Shown: positions 15,105 to 24,148 of the stretch, piece after piece
Layout: each line of letters starts with the position of its first letter
Position numbering within the stretch: the first letter of the stretch is position 1
Source of the DNA: DASUPK01 sp963728875
GTDB lineage: Bacteria > Actinomycetota > Thermoleophilia > Solirubrobacterales > 70-9
Direction of reading: 5' to 3'
Assembly: GCA_963728875.1 (NCBI GenBank)
Contig: CAVSLJ010000003.1
Location: 434,001 to 498,000 of the forward strand
DNA length: 64,000 nucleotides
Made by a program: the position numbers and the translations under genes
Notes under the pieces: generated by a model
Database searches by the model: none
The model's input: the letters and a program-made list of their open reading frames with translations, nothing else
Told to the model about the DNA's origin: nothing

Positions 15105-16706
15105 CTACGCCGAGGAGCCCGAGTGCTGGGCGCGCGCGGCTCGCGCGTCGCGGACCCGGAAATACGCCCAGGTGGTCAGCGCGGCCACCATCAGGCTCGA
15201 GAAGAGGAGCACGAACCAGAAGACGTGGTGGCCGCTCTCCTCGCTGTAGGTGCTGAGCGCCGGGTGGAGGATCACGATCGAGAACCAGACGAGTGCTCCT
15301 CCCCACATCGCGGCCCATACGCCCTTGCGCCAGGTGAAGAGGTCAGTGCCATCGAGGAAGCGCATCGGCAGCAACCCGAAGGCGACCGACTCGAGACTCG
15401 AGACGAAGGTGATTGCGAGAGCGGAGTCGAGGATCAGGGTGAGGTTGCTGGCGCCCTCCTTGGCCGCGGCGTGCTCGACCGGGATCCATGCGAACCAGGC
15501 CGCGAGCCCCAGGACCATCAGCACGCCGTAGGTGACCGCCACGCGGATGCCGGCGGTCCTGACGCTGAGCGGCTTCGCCGGCTCGTACTCGGCCACGGTC
15601 CCCAGGACCACGCCGGGGATGAAGTGGGCGAGCCGCGCCATCACCACCAGGAACGCGGCCAGGAAGATGAACGGCGGGTAGAGCTTCCATTCACCCTTGC
15701 TCCCCGGCTCGAGCCGGTGGATCACGAGGCGCCAGGTCGCGAAGAAGACGATCGAGACCAGCGCGAATCCGAGCAGCATCCCGGTCAGATACTGGAGCGC
15801 GCCATCCTCGGTGGGGAACCCCGGTTCGATGAACGAGAAGAGCACGGCGCTCGCCACCACGCCGAACGTGAGGGTGAAGAGGGGATGTCCCCGGAACGGG
15901 ATCCAGCCGAAGAGGAACAGCAGGATGGCGCGGGGCTTCTCCGTGAGGCGCTTGAACGCCTCGTGGTTCTTCTCGGTCGCCTTGTTGAAGATCGTCACGG
16001 GGAGATAGAGCAGGGCCGCGAGCAGCAGAGCGAAGAGGCCGCCCTTCCCGAGGTTCTCGGCGGAGAGATCGATCTGGGTCGGCGAGAGCAGCCGGTCGGC
16101 GAAGGTCGAGCGGTTCGGGTTCCCGCTCGCAGCGGCGGCGACGCTCGGGGGCGGTGCCGCCGCTGGCGCGCTGACGTGCTTGGGCGGCTTGGCCTTGTGC
16201 GCGACCTTGGCGGCGGGGTTGGTGTGGGGCTTCACGATCACGCTCGCCTCAGGCGTCACGCCGCGGGAAGGACCTTCGGCGTGGCCGCTGGTGGATACCC
16301 CGGCCACCCCGCTGAGCCCGGAGCCGGTCGAAGGTGTCGACGTGGTTCCGCCCCCGGTGCTGATCGGCTCCACAGCCGGAGGCGGATTGTCGGGAGGAGG
16401 GATCTCGGGAGGCGGGTTCTCCGGAGGGGGGTTCTCGGGAGGCGGATTGTCGGGAGGCGGAGGCGGCGGCTTTGGATGCTGCGGACCATGGTTGCCACCG
16501 CTCGCGTCCATGTGATCGTTACCGCCGCCCGGGTGGACTCCGTCGCCATGTGAAGGCTGCGGCGGATTCGCCTGGACCCGGCCACCCCCGAAGACGATCG
16601 TGGAGACCACAGTCAGGGCCAGACACGTACAGAAGAGAAGCGCCAGATGCGCAAGCGCATGGCGTCCGCTTCCCCTTGAGCGGCGAGTCCACGGCATCGC
16701 GGGCAT
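15105..16706 (-). CDS. FGLLP-motif membrane protein with secreted proline-rich N-terminal region
   Basis: About 533 residues. A signal/anchor helix (LAHLALLFCTCLALTVVSTIV) is followed by an extracytoplasmic low-complexity stretch with PPPDNPPPENPPPE-type repeats and Ala/Pro/Lys-rich linkers (to about 210), then seven or eight membrane helices. The family motif SVAFGLLPMRFLDG is near residue 460, as in actinobacterial proteins named FGLLP motif-containing membrane protein. Function unknown. TTG 16733 gives a longer frame, but ATG 16706 or 16697 better fits the signal peptide. Confidence 0.75.
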   Translation of the reverse strand: MPAMPWTRRSRGSGRHALAHLALLFCTCLALTVVSTIVFGGGRVQANPPQPSHGDGVHPGGGNDHMDASGGNHGPQHPKPPPPPPDNPPPENPPPENPPPEIPPPDNPPPAVEPISTGGGTTSTPSTGSGLSGVAGVSTSGHAEGPSRGVTPEASVIVKPHTNPAAKVAHKAKPPKHVSAPAAAPPPSVAAAASGNPNRSTFADRLLSPTQIDLSAENLGKGGLFALLLAALLYLPVTIFNKATEKNHEAFKRLTEKPRAILLFLFGWIPFRGHPLFTLTFGVVASAVLFSFIEPGFPTEDGALQYLTGMLLGFALVSIVFFATWRLVIHRLEPGSKGEWKLYPPFIFLAAFLVVMARLAHFIPGVVLGTVAEYEPAKPLSVRTAGIRVAVTYGVLMVLGLAAWFAWIPVEHAAAKEGASNLTLILDSALAITFVSSLESVAFGLLPMRFLDGTDLFTWRKGVWAAMWGGALVWFSIVILHPALSTYSEESGHHVFWFVLLFSSLMVAALTTWAYFRVRDARAARAQHSGSSA

Positions 16707-16746
16707 TCTCAACGAATGTTCGGGTCTTTGCAAATGGGAAAATCAC

Positions 16747-16762
16747 GGATCTTTTGAGATCC
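16747..16762 (-). terminator. Probable intrinsic terminator after the TadE-like gene
   Basis: GGATCT-N4-AGATCC hairpin; on the minus strand it is followed by GTGATTTTCCC. It sits 11 bp after the stop of the minus-strand gene ending at 16773 and before the FGLLP gene. The stem is short (6 bp), so strength is moderate. Confidence 0.5.
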
Positions 16763-16772
16763 AGGGCCCAAT

Positions 16773-17847
16773 TCAGTCGGTCCCGGGGTACTCAGGGTCG
16801 GTGTAGACGCGCTTGCGCCAGGGCGAGGTGATCGCGAAGGAATAGGTCTCCAGGTCGGCGAGCTTCTCGATCGGGACCAGCCTGACGCTGCCCCGCGGCG
16901 TCATCCGGGCACCCGGGCCGAAGAGCGAGCTCCGCAGCCGATTCGCCAGCAGCTCCTGGCGGTGTCGCTCCTCCGTCGGGCCGAGCGGCCCGGGCAGCCG
17001 CTTGGCCCCGAGCGCCAGCCGCTCGGTGGCGAGCAGGCCGGCGAGCTCGCGGGCCAGGGACCCCTCCGTGGCGTGGCCGGCGTGGCTTCCTCCCGAGACA
17101 TAGAGGGTGCCCTGAGACGAGGTCCACCCTCCTTCGCCGCGGAGCCCGATCGACTCCGTCGCATCCTTCACCGCGGTGGCCAGGGGCGCCTTTCCCGAAG
17201 CATCGGAGGCCCAATCCACGGCCGGTGCGTCCGCGCCGTTGTAGCCGTTGTGGGAGCTGGCGCGGGCGTCGACGGTCCCGTCCGGATTGATCCGGACCTC
17301 GTAGCCCTCCCAGTCGTCTCGGTGGTAGCCCGCCGCACCGTAGAGGGCGCGAGAGGTGGCCGAATCGCCGTAGTAGGTCCAGTACTGGATGTAGACCCGC
17401 CCGGAGCGCTCGCCGGAGCAGTCATAGCCAGCGGCCTCGCCTCGAGCCGGTTCGCGGCAGTCGATCACATGGGTGAAGGCGGTGACGGGCCGGCCCGAGA
17501 GCGAGTGAGTGACGCGGCCGGTCTCGGGCCCGTCGGAGCACGACGGCGAGCGGCAGCTGCGGAAGTCGACCGGCAGGGCCGCCATCCCGCGCTCGTAGAT
17601 GATGCGGGGGGCCTCGTCGCGCACCTCGCCCGCCAGCTCGCCGTAGGCGCTCGCGAGTAGAGGGTCGCTGCGACAGCCGTAGCTCAGCTTGACGGCGCAG
17701 ACGATCCGCTCGCCGATCTCATGGGCGAGCGCCACCCCGGGCAGCCGCAGACCGACCAGCCAGGCCAGCGCGGCCAGCACCAGCGAGACGAGGGCGATCA
17801 GCGCGATCCACTCGACCGTCCCCTGCCCCGATCTGCTTCGGGCACAC
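16773..17847 (-). CDS. TadE/Flp-pilin-like secreted protein, apparent frameshift near the start
   Basis: About 357 residues once corrected. The membrane-inserting N-terminus reads GQGTVEWIALIALVSLVLAA, typical of TadE-like and Flp-pilin-type proteins, followed by a large extracytoplasmic part with several Cys (CAVKLSYGC, CRSPSC, VIDC, GYDC) and no known domain. GTG at 17847 lies 7 nt after TAGCTT (17860-17855), the usual start geometry here, but reads V-C-P-K-Q-I-G out of frame with the rest. Removing one base from a CCCC run (17826-17829 on the plus strand) restores IGQGTVEWIA. Without correction only a frame from 17780 is open. A hairpin terminator follows. Confidence 0.65.
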
Positions 17848-17943
17848 GCGGGCGAAGCTAGGCCTGCCGCTGCTTCGGCGGGCGCACGACGGTGCCGAGA
17901 GCCTCACCGATCGGTGCCGAAGCAGGTGCTAGGGTCGCGCCGA

Positions 17944-18168
17944 ATGGAGCCGACGCGCAAAGAGGGCCGTGGGGCACGCTTCTGGCTCATCATCGTCCTC
18001 GTCGCGATCGGCTTCGTCTTCGTCGCGGTCAACTTCCAGAAGGTGACGATCGACTTCGTGGTCGGCTCGACCCAGGCGCCACTGGTGATCGCGCTGTTGA
18101 TCTCGGGCGCGATCGGCTTTCTCATCGGCCTCGTCCTGCCGCGCTTCCGCCAGCACGACGACAAGTAG
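17944..18168 (+). CDS. LapA/DUF1049-like small membrane protein
   Basis: A 74-residue protein with two membrane helices (FWLIIVLVAIGFVFVAVN and APLVIALLISGAIGFLIGLV) separated by QKVTIDFVVG, the layout of the lipopolysaccharide assembly protein A (DUF1049) domain. In actinobacteria the role is unknown. ATG 17944 follows TAGGGT (17930-17935) by 8 nt with no ribosome binding site. A longer frame from 17689 exists but its upstream part overlaps the divergent gene and is not coding in character. Confidence 0.78.
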   Translation: MEPTRKEGRGARFWLIIVLVAIGFVFVAVNFQKVTIDFVVGSTQAPLVIALLISGAIGFLIGLVLPRFRQHDDK

Positions 18169-18175
18169 GAGGTAG

Positions 18176-19594
18176 CTAGAGCTCCTCGACCTGCGCCGCG
18201 ATGTCGGAGGCCGCGCCCTTGGCGTCGCTGAACAGCATCGAGGTGTTGTCCTTGTAGAAGAGGTCGTTGTCGATGCCGGCGAAGCCCGGGCTCAACGACC
18301 TCTTGATGACGATCACCTCGCGGGCCTGGTCGACCTCGATGATCGGCATCCCGGCGATCGGCGAGTCCGGGTCGTCCTTCGCCGCCGGGTTGGTGACGTC
18401 ATTGGCCCCGATCACGACGGCGACGTCGGTACGCGGCATCTCAGGATTGATCTCGTCCATCTCCTTGAGCTGCTCGTAGGGCACGTCCGCCTCGGCGAGC
18501 AGCACGTTCATGTGACCGGGCATCCGGCCGGCGACCGGATGGATCGCGTAGTTGACCTCCACCCCGCGCTTCTGCAGCTCGTCGGCGAGCTCCTTGACGG
18601 CGTGCTGGGCCTGAGCGACCGCCATGCCGTAGCCGGGGACGAAGACGACGGAGTCGGCGTAGCCCAGCTTGATCGCCGCGTCTTCCGCGCCGATCGAGTG
18701 GACCGGGCGCTCCTCCCTCTCACCAGCGGCCGCGCTGACCGCGCCGAAGCCCGAGAAGAGCAGGTTGCCGATCGAGCGGTTCATGGCCCGGCTCATCTCG
18801 AGCGTGAGGATCGTTCCCGAGGAGCCGACCAGCGTGCCTGCCACGATCAGGACGACGTTGTCGAGCGCGAACCCCGCGGCGGCCGCGGCGAGGCCGGTGA
18901 AGGCGTTGAGCAGCGAGATCACGACCGGCATGTCGGCGCCGCCGATCGGCAGCACGAACATGTTCCCGAGCACCGCCGCCGCGATCAAAACGCCGATGTA
19001 CAGCCCCTGCGAGGGCGAATCGTGGTCGATGCCGAGGACGATGCAGCCGGCGAGGATCGCCGCGAGCAGCAGCCCGTTGAAGATGTGCTGGCCGGGGAAC
19101 TGGACCGGCCGGCTCGGGATGATCGCCTGGAGCTTGCCGAAGGCGATGTTCGAGCCCCAGAAGGAGACGGAGCCGATCACGGTTGAGAACAGAATCGGGA
19201 CGAAGACGTCGAGCGGGATGCTCGAGCCCCCGGCCGAGACGTGCCGGAACTCCGACCAGGAGATCAGCGCCGCCGCGCCGCCGCCGACGCCGTTGTAGAG
19301 GGCGACCATCTGCGGCATGTCGGTCATCTGCACGCGGAGGGAGGCGACGACGCCGACCGCGGTCCCGATCAGGATCCCGATCAGGATCAGCCCGCCGTTG
19401 CCGATCACGTCCAGGGAGAGCGTGATCGCGATGGCGACCAGCATCCCTGCCGCGGCGATCAGGTTGCCGCGGCGTGCGGTCCTCGGGTGAGTGCCCTGCC
19501 GGATCCCGAAGATGAACAGGGAGAAGGCGACGATGTAGCAGGCGGTGACGAAATCGCTGTTCTCCGTCAGCGCCAGAGGCGGAGCTGGGATCAC
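18176..19594 (-). CDS. pntB: Proton-translocating NAD(P) transhydrogenase subunit beta
   Basis: Membrane and NADP(H)-binding (domain III) subunit of transhydrogenase, coupling proton movement to hydride transfer between NADH and NADP+. 472 residues: eight or nine membrane helices up to about 270, then the dIII Rossmann domain with VFVPGYGMAVAQAQHAV, YAIHPVAGRMPGHMNVLLAEA, GANDVTNPAAKDD and GIDNDLFYKDNTSMLFSDAKG. Third gene of a pntAA-pntAB-pntB operon with 4-bp stop/start overlaps. Confidence 0.96.
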   Translation of the reverse strand: MIPAPPLALTENSDFVTACYIVAFSLFIFGIRQGTHPRTARRGNLIAAAGMLVAIAITLSLDVIGNGGLILIGILIGTAVGVVASLRVQMTDMPQMVALYNGVGGGAAALISWSEFRHVSAGGSSIPLDVFVPILFSTVIGSVSFWGSNIAFGKLQAIIPSRPVQFPGQHIFNGLLLAAILAGCIVLGIDHDSPSQGLYIGVLIAAAVLGNMFVLPIGGADMPVVISLLNAFTGLAAAAAGFALDNVVLIVAGTLVGSSGTILTLEMSRAMNRSIGNLLFSGFGAVSAAAGEREERPVHSIGAEDAAIKLGYADSVVFVPGYGMAVAQAQHAVKELADELQKRGVEVNYAIHPVAGRMPGHMNVLLAEADVPYEQLKEMDEINPEMPRTDVAVVIGANDVTNPAAKDDPDSPIAGMPIIEVDQAREVIVIKRSLSPGFAGIDNDLFYKDNTSMLFSDAKGAASDIAAQVEEL

Positions 19595-19926
19595 TTACCG
19601 GCCTCCCCGGGGCTGACGGTCTCCTCGGCTGGAGCCTCCTTCGGCTTGCGGTCGCGGCCGCGGAACATGCCGAGCATCCGGTCGGTGACCATGAATCCGC
19701 CGACGATGTTGATCGTGCCGAAGGCGATCGCAATCACCCCGATGATCTTCTCCAGCGAGTCGTCGGCCGAGCCGATCACGATCAGCCCGCCGAGCATGAC
19801 GATGCCGTGGATCGCGTTGGTCTGGGACATCAGCGGCGTGTGCAGGGTCGTCGGCACCTTCGAGATGACCTCGAAGCCGACGAAGGCGGCGAGTACGAAG
19901 ATCGTGATCTCGGTCATCAGGCTCAT
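19591..19926 (-). CDS. pntAB: Transhydrogenase subunit alpha, membrane part (PntAB)
   Basis: 111 residues, three hydrophobic helices: the membrane half of the alpha subunit, encoded separately as in many alphaproteobacteria and actinobacteria. VGFEVISKVPTTLHTPLMSQ followed by TNAIHGIVMLGGL is the conserved helix-loop signature. Overlaps both neighbours by 4 bp, implying translational coupling and a fixed subunit ratio. The C-terminal tail is charged and disordered. Confidence 0.95.
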   Translation of the reverse strand: MSLMTEITIFVLAAFVGFEVISKVPTTLHTPLMSQTNAIHGIVMLGGLIVIGSADDSLEKIIGVIAIAFGTINIVGGFMVTDRMLGMFRGRDRKPKEAPAEETVSPGEAGK

Positions 19927-21044
19927 GTGCTCGCGGCCTCCTTGGCTCGTTCGTTCACGATCTCGCCGTCCTTGGTGAGCAGCGAGCCGGCGATGACCTC
20001 GTCCTCGGTGTCGACCTTCAAATTGCCCTCGTCGTCGATGAGGAGCTCGACGAGGTTCTGCAGGTTCTTGGCGTAGAGGGCCGACGCGTTACCGGCCATC
20101 TGGCTCGGCAGGTTGGCCGGGCCGATGATCTTGACCCCGTCGACGTCGACGGTCTCACCCGGCTTGGAGCCCTCGACGTTGCCGCCGGTCTCGGCCGCGA
20201 GGTCGATCAGGACCGACCCCGGCGCCATGCCCTTGACGGCGTCCGCCGTGATCAGCCGAGGCGCAGGCCGACCCGGGATCTGCGCCGTGGTGATGATCAC
20301 GTCCTGGCGCTTGGCGGCCTCGCCGAGCTCCTGCCGAAGCTTCTCGTTCTCCTCCTCGGTGAGCGGTCGCGCATAGCCGCCCTCGCCCTCCGCGTCCTTG
20401 ACGGCCTCGACCTCGAGGAAGCGGCCGCCGAGCGACTGGACCTGCTCCTTGACGACCGAGCGGACGTCGAAGCCGGTGACGACGCCGCCGAGGCGCTTGG
20501 CGGTGGCGATCGCCTGCAGGCCGGCGACACCCGCGCCGAGGACGAGGACCTTGGCCGGCGGGATCGTCCCGGCCGCAGTCGTCATCATCGGGAAGAGCTT
20601 TCCGGACTCGCGCGCTGCGATCAGCACGGACATGTAGCCGCCGAGGTTGGCCTGGGAGGAGAGCGCGTCCATCGACTGCGCGCGCGTGATCCGCGGAATC
20701 GCCTCCATGGCGAAGCTCGTTGCTCCCGCATCGGCCAGGGACTTGGCGAGCTCGGGGTTGGTGAGCGGCTCGAGGAAGCCGATCAGGATCTGGCCCTGCT
20801 TGAGGCGGCCGACCTCCTCAGCGGCGGGCGGAGTGACCTTGAGCACGACGTCGGCGCCCCAGGGGTCCTCGCCGACCTTCGCGCCGGCATCCGTGTACTC
20901 GGAGTCGGGGTGGGATGCGCCCTCCCCCGCGCCGGGCTCCACGGCGACCTCGATCTCCTTGGCGGTGAGTGCCTTGACCACGTCCGGGACCAGCGCCACG
21001 CGGCGCTCTCCCTCTGCGGTTTCCTTTGGAACTCCGATCTTCAT
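19923..21044 (-). CDS. pntAA: Transhydrogenase subunit alpha, NAD(H)-binding part (PntAA)
   Basis: The soluble domain I that binds NAD(H), related to alanine dehydrogenase. 373 residues with MKIGVPKETAEGERRVALVP at the N-terminus, the RESGKLFPMMTTAAGTIPPAKVLVLGAGVAGLQAIATA nucleotide-binding core (around 145-185) and SVLIDLAAETGGNVEGSKPG. First gene of the operon. ATG 21044 begins the conserved sequence; an in-frame GTG four codons upstream is possible. Together the three genes probably supply NADPH for biosynthesis and redox defence. Confidence 0.95.
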   Translation of the reverse strand: MKIGVPKETAEGERRVALVPDVVKALTAKEIEVAVEPGAGEGASHPDSEYTDAGAKVGEDPWGADVVLKVTPPAAEEVGRLKQGQILIGFLEPLTNPELAKSLADAGATSFAMEAIPRITRAQSMDALSSQANLGGYMSVLIAARESGKLFPMMTTAAGTIPPAKVLVLGAGVAGLQAIATAKRLGGVVTGFDVRSVVKEQVQSLGGRFLEVEAVKDAEGEGGYARPLTEEENEKLRQELGEAAKRQDVIITTAQIPGRPAPRLITADAVKGMAPGSVLIDLAAETGGNVEGSKPGETVDVDGVKIIGPANLPSQMAGNASALYAKNLQNLVELLIDDEGNLKVDTEDEVIAGSLLTKDGEIVNERAKEAAST

Positions 21045-21086
21045 GGGACGATTCACACAACCCTGCGGGGATTGAGACGCGGCAAT

Positions 21087-21512
21087 CTAGTCGGTTTTCG
21101 TCCCGGACCACTCCGGTAGCGAGGCGGCCCCGATCGCGCCCTCGGATGTGAGGAAGAGCTGGATTCGCGTGATCGCGCCGTCCTCGACGCGATACAGGTA
21201 GGACCTCCGGTCCCTGACCTCCACGCCGCTGGCGCGGCCGCTGCCCCCGTAGCTCGCGGTCATGAACACGAGACCCGGTCGGAGCTCCCGGATCTCTTCG
21301 ATCTCGAAGCGATAGTCCGGCCCGAACGCGCGGAACCAGTCGCCGTACCACTCCCCGACCGCCTCCTTGCCCTCGAACGTGCCCGTGTTGAGGAACCCCT
21401 CCTCGACCACCAGGACGACGTCGTCGGCGTAGTAGGTCATCGCGCGCTCGAAGTCGCGGTCATTCGTCGCGCCGAACTGCTCTTGGAGAACGTCGACTGG
21501 GTCCTGTGGCAC
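21087..21512 (-). CDS. SnoaL/NTF2-like fold protein
   Basis: A 141-residue cone-shaped alpha+beta barrel protein: DVLQEQFGATNDRDFERAMTYYADDVVLVVEE at the N-terminus and GKEAVGEWYGDWFRAFGPDYRFEIEEI are typical of SnoaL-like (nuclear transport factor 2 superfamily) proteins. Such folds host isomerases, cyclases or pure binding proteins; no substrate can be read from it. GTG 21512 lies 6 nt after TAGATT (21524-21519), consistent with a leaderless start. Confidence 0.78.
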   Translation of the reverse strand: MPQDPVDVLQEQFGATNDRDFERAMTYYADDVVLVVEEGFLNTGTFEGKEAVGEWYGDWFRAFGPDYRFEIEEIRELRPGLVFMTASYGGSGRASGVEVRDRRSYLYRVEDGAITRIQLFLTSEGAIGAASLPEWSGTKTD

Positions 21513-21521
21513 GGAGTGAAT

Positions 21522-22598
21522 CTACGCGGGGGAGCCGGCGCCGACCAGGTCAGCGAGCTTCTCGAGGCAGCGCACGTTCTCGTCGTGGTTGCCGTGCATC
21601 GGCGAGACGATCATGCGATCCACGCCGGCATCGGCGAAGCGCTTGACGCGCTCGGCGACCTGATCCTCCGTGCCGATCATCGCGGTCGCGTCGACCAGCT
21701 CGTCCGGGATCGCGGCGTAGGCCTCCTCGCGCTTGCCGTCGAGATACAGGGACTGCACCTCGTCGGCGACCTCGGCGAAGCCGAAGCGGCGGGTCAGGTC
21801 CGCATAGAAGTTCGTCTTCTTGGAGCCCATGCCGCCGAGGTAGAGGAGCAGGCCCGCCTTGACCAGGCCGCGCGCGGCGTCGAGGTCGCCGTCGATCGCC
21901 ACCTGCACCGAGGGCGAGACGGCGAAGTCCTCGCGGCTTCGCCCGCTCTTGCTGAGGCCCGCCGCGATGTGCTCGCCCCAGGCGTCCTCCCACTTGTCGA
22001 CGGAGAAGAAGATCGGGATCCAGCCGTCGGCCACCTCGGCGGCGAGCTCGACGGACTTGCGGCCGATCGCGCCGAGGTAGATCGGGATCTCGTTGCGGAT
22101 CGGATGCACGTTGAGCTTGAGCGCCTTGCCCTGCCCCGTGACGCCCTCCCCCTCGGTCAGCGGCAGCTTGAAGTGCTTGCCCTCGTACTCGAGCCGGCCG
22201 TCGCGGGCGACGACCTGCTTGACGATCTCGACGTACTCGCGCGTGCGGCCCCAGGGCTTCTCATAGGGGACGCCGTACCAGCCCTCGGAGACCTGCGGCC
22301 CCGACGGGCCGAAGCCGAAGATGAACCTTCCGCCCGAGAGAGTGTCGATCGTGATGCCCGCCATCGCCGCCGCGGCGGGCTGGCGGGCCGGAACCTGCAG
22401 GATCGCGGCGCCGAGCTGAATGGTCTCCGTCTTCGCGGCGAGGTAGGCGAGCACGCTGACGGCGTCGGAGCCGTAGGACTCGGCCGCCCAGGCGGAATCG
22501 AAGCCGGCGCGTTCGGCGGCGAGCACGATCTCGGTCGCCTCGTCCCCCTGCGGGCCGATGCCCCAGTAGCCGAGGTTGAGTCCAAGCTTCAAACCCAT
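21522..22598 (-). CDS. LLM-class F420-dependent oxidoreductase
   Basis: 358-residue luciferase-like monooxygenase-fold enzyme of the F420-dependent LLM type. Seen are LNLGYWGIGPQGDEATEIVLAAERAGFDSAWAAESYGSDA, QLGAAILQVPARQPAAAAM, LSGGRFIFGFGPSGPQVSEGW and IPIYLGAIGRKSVELAAEVADGW, the pattern of the Rv2161c/mer-like subfamily. Substrate unknown. ATG 22598 is 10 nt after TAGAGT (22614-22609). Its 9-bp gap to the SnoaL-like gene suggests one transcription unit, and SnoaL-like partners often accompany redox enzymes. Confidence 0.88.
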   Translation of the reverse strand: MGLKLGLNLGYWGIGPQGDEATEIVLAAERAGFDSAWAAESYGSDAVSVLAYLAAKTETIQLGAAILQVPARQPAAAAMAGITIDTLSGGRFIFGFGPSGPQVSEGWYGVPYEKPWGRTREYVEIVKQVVARDGRLEYEGKHFKLPLTEGEGVTGQGKALKLNVHPIRNEIPIYLGAIGRKSVELAAEVADGWIPIFFSVDKWEDAWGEHIAAGLSKSGRSREDFAVSPSVQVAIDGDLDAARGLVKAGLLLYLGGMGSKKTNFYADLTRRFGFAEVADEVQSLYLDGKREEAYAAIPDELVDATAMIGTEDQVAERVKRFADAGVDRMIVSPMHGNHDENVRCLEKLADLVGAGSPA

Positions 22599-22624
22599 GT
22601 GCTGCGCGACTCTAGTGATTCATC

Positions 22625-22858
22625 GTGTTTTCTGGGGTGAAGCCGGGGGGGCGGGAAGCCGAAAAGAGGGGAATGACGCCTGAGCAGATGGAATACCGCG
22701 CGCAGCAGGCCGAGTACCTGCTCGAGCGGTACAGCGAGCTGGAGCGCGAGCGGGAGACCGCCGGGCTCTATGAGGAAGCCCTCGAGGCGCGGCGTCTGCG
22801 ACTCGAGCAGGAGGCCTCCGTGGCCTACTGGCGCGAGCGGCTCTCCGCGGTCGCCTAG
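22625..22858 (+). CDS. Small hypothetical coiled-coil protein
   Basis: 77 residues (GTG start), or about 61 if translation begins at the internal ATG 22673 (M-T-P-E-Q). The C-terminal part is one long amphipathic, Glu/Arg-rich helix with heptad-like Leu/Tyr spacing. No known domain. It is divergent from the 22598 oxidoreductase with only 26 bp between starts, so promoters overlap. Codon composition (GC-rich third positions) supports it as real, but only moderately. Confidence 0.5.
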   Translation: MFSGVKPGGREAEKRGMTPEQMEYRAQQAEYLLERYSELERERETAGLYEEALEARRLRLEQEASVAYWRERLSAVA

Positions 22859-22894
22859 TTCCGCTCGACGCTCCCGGCTGTGCCCGCGGCCGGG

Positions 22895-24013
22895 CTAGGT
22901 GCCGAGGCTGGTGACGTTCAGCGGCGCCTGCTGCGGGCCGCCGGTGCCGGAGTCGGCGCTGATCGTCGCCGTGCCGCTCGCGGTGGCGTTGATCGTGAAG
23001 GTGGCGCTGAGCTGATCCTGCGGGACGGTCACGGTCGGCTGCGCAGGAGCGGCTATGCCCGGAAGGTCGGACGAGAGGTTGACCACCGTGCCTCCGCTGG
23101 GGGCCTCGCAGTCGAGCGTCACCGTGCCGATGGCCGAGCCGCCGACGGTCACGCTGCTCGGCTGAATCGAAAGGCTCGAGACGGCCGGGCTCGGGGACAG
23201 GGCGCTGACCGAGGCGGTGTCGGTCACCGACGGACCGAGCGTCGCGGTAACGGTCACCAATGGATCCGGCAGCAGGGCAAGGACACTGAAGAAGGTCGAG
23301 GTGGATCCGGACGGCACGGTGGCGCTGGCCGGCACGCTCAGGTCGAGCGGGTGGTCGCTGACGAGGGCCACGGGGGTGTCGGCGGGCGCGGGCACGTCGA
23401 GCGTCACTCGGTTCGCCGCGAATGTGCCGGGCGTGAAGCATTGCCTTTGTAGCGACACCGAGTCCACGCTCGGGGCCGACACGACCTTGAGCTGCGCGGT
23501 GGCGTTGCTGCCCGCGATCGCGGCGGTCAGGGTCGTCGTCACCGTCGATCCGGCGGTCGTGCCGACGGGGAAGCTCGCGTTGGTCTGGCCGGCTGGGACG
23601 ACGACGCTCGCGGGCACAGTGACGCGGCTCGGATCGCTGCTCTGCAGGCCCACCGACTGACCCCCGCTCGGCGCGGCCCCGTTGATCGTCACCTGCCCCG
23701 AGGTCCCGTTCCCTCCGAGGATCGGGCTGCTGGCGACGCCGAGGGCGCTGACCAGGATGGTGGGAGCCTGCGCCGGTGGCGTGACGTTCGGATGCGTCGC
23801 CTGGCCTGGAAGCGTGTTGCCGCTCTGACCGGCGCCCTTGCACTTCTTCTTCTTTTTCTTGGCCGACTGGGCGGAGCGGTGCTTCTTCTTCTTCTTGCAC
23901 TTGCTGGCATGGGCGACCGGGCCCGGCTTCGAGCTCGCCGGCAGGGCAAGCGTCCCTCCGACAACGGCCGCGATCAAGGCGGCCAGCGTGATCTTCCTGA
24001 TCAGCAGCAACAC
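22895..24013 (-). CDS. Secreted multi-domain Ig-like protein
   Basis: 372 residues with a signal peptide (about 1-36), a basic Cys-bounded cluster KCKKKKKHRSAQSAKKKKKK then CK, a Pro/Thr linker and three or four Ig-like repeats with pattern V-L..G...SGQVTING and SS-x-PSRVTVPASVVVPAG. This resembles bacterial adhesin-type or invasin-like repeats that stand out from the cell wall. No catalytic motif. Shares the basic cluster with the two secreted proteins at 13.3-14.3 kb. GTG 24013 start begins the signal peptide. Confidence 0.75.
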   Translation of the reverse strand: MLLLIRKITLAALIAAVVGGTLALPASSKPGPVAHASKCKKKKKHRSAQSAKKKKKKCKGAGQSGNTLPGQATHPNVTPPAQAPTILVSALGVASSPILGGNGTSGQVTINGAAPSGGQSVGLQSSDPSRVTVPASVVVPAGQTNASFPVGTTAGSTVTTTLTAAIAGSNATAQLKVVSAPSVDSVSLQRQCFTPGTFAANRVTLDVPAPADTPVALVSDHPLDLSVPASATVPSGSTSTFFSVLALLPDPLVTVTATLGPSVTDTASVSALSPSPAVSSLSIQPSSVTVGGSAIGTVTLDCEAPSGGTVVNLSSDLPGIAAPAQPTVTVPQDQLSATFTINATASGTATISADSGTGGPQQAPLNVTSLGT

Positions 24014-24135
24014 GTAGGTTCATTCGGCCGACGGCAGGCCGGGTAAAGCCCAAATCGGGGCCCTGGACAGAAGTCCTGCCCCCTCACTATTGATGAGTTG
24101 ATGCGGTCCGAGAGGACCTTGCGAAATGCTTGCGC

Positions 24136-24141
24136 TAGGAT
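24136..24141 (+). promoter_or_regulatory. -10 box of the Xre/RES operon
   Basis: TAGGAT followed by a 7-nt spacer and ATG 24149, with no Shine-Dalgarno sequence. This decides the antitoxin start against the in-frame ATG 24140, which overlaps the box, and the longer frame from 24098. Confidence 0.55.
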
Positions 24142-24148
24142 GAACGAG

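Noticed and set aside
16380..16470. GGAGG-rich tandem DNA repeat as a mobile or regulatory repeat
   Set aside because: It encodes the PPPDNPPPE proline-rich stretch of the FGLLP membrane protein on the opposite strand.
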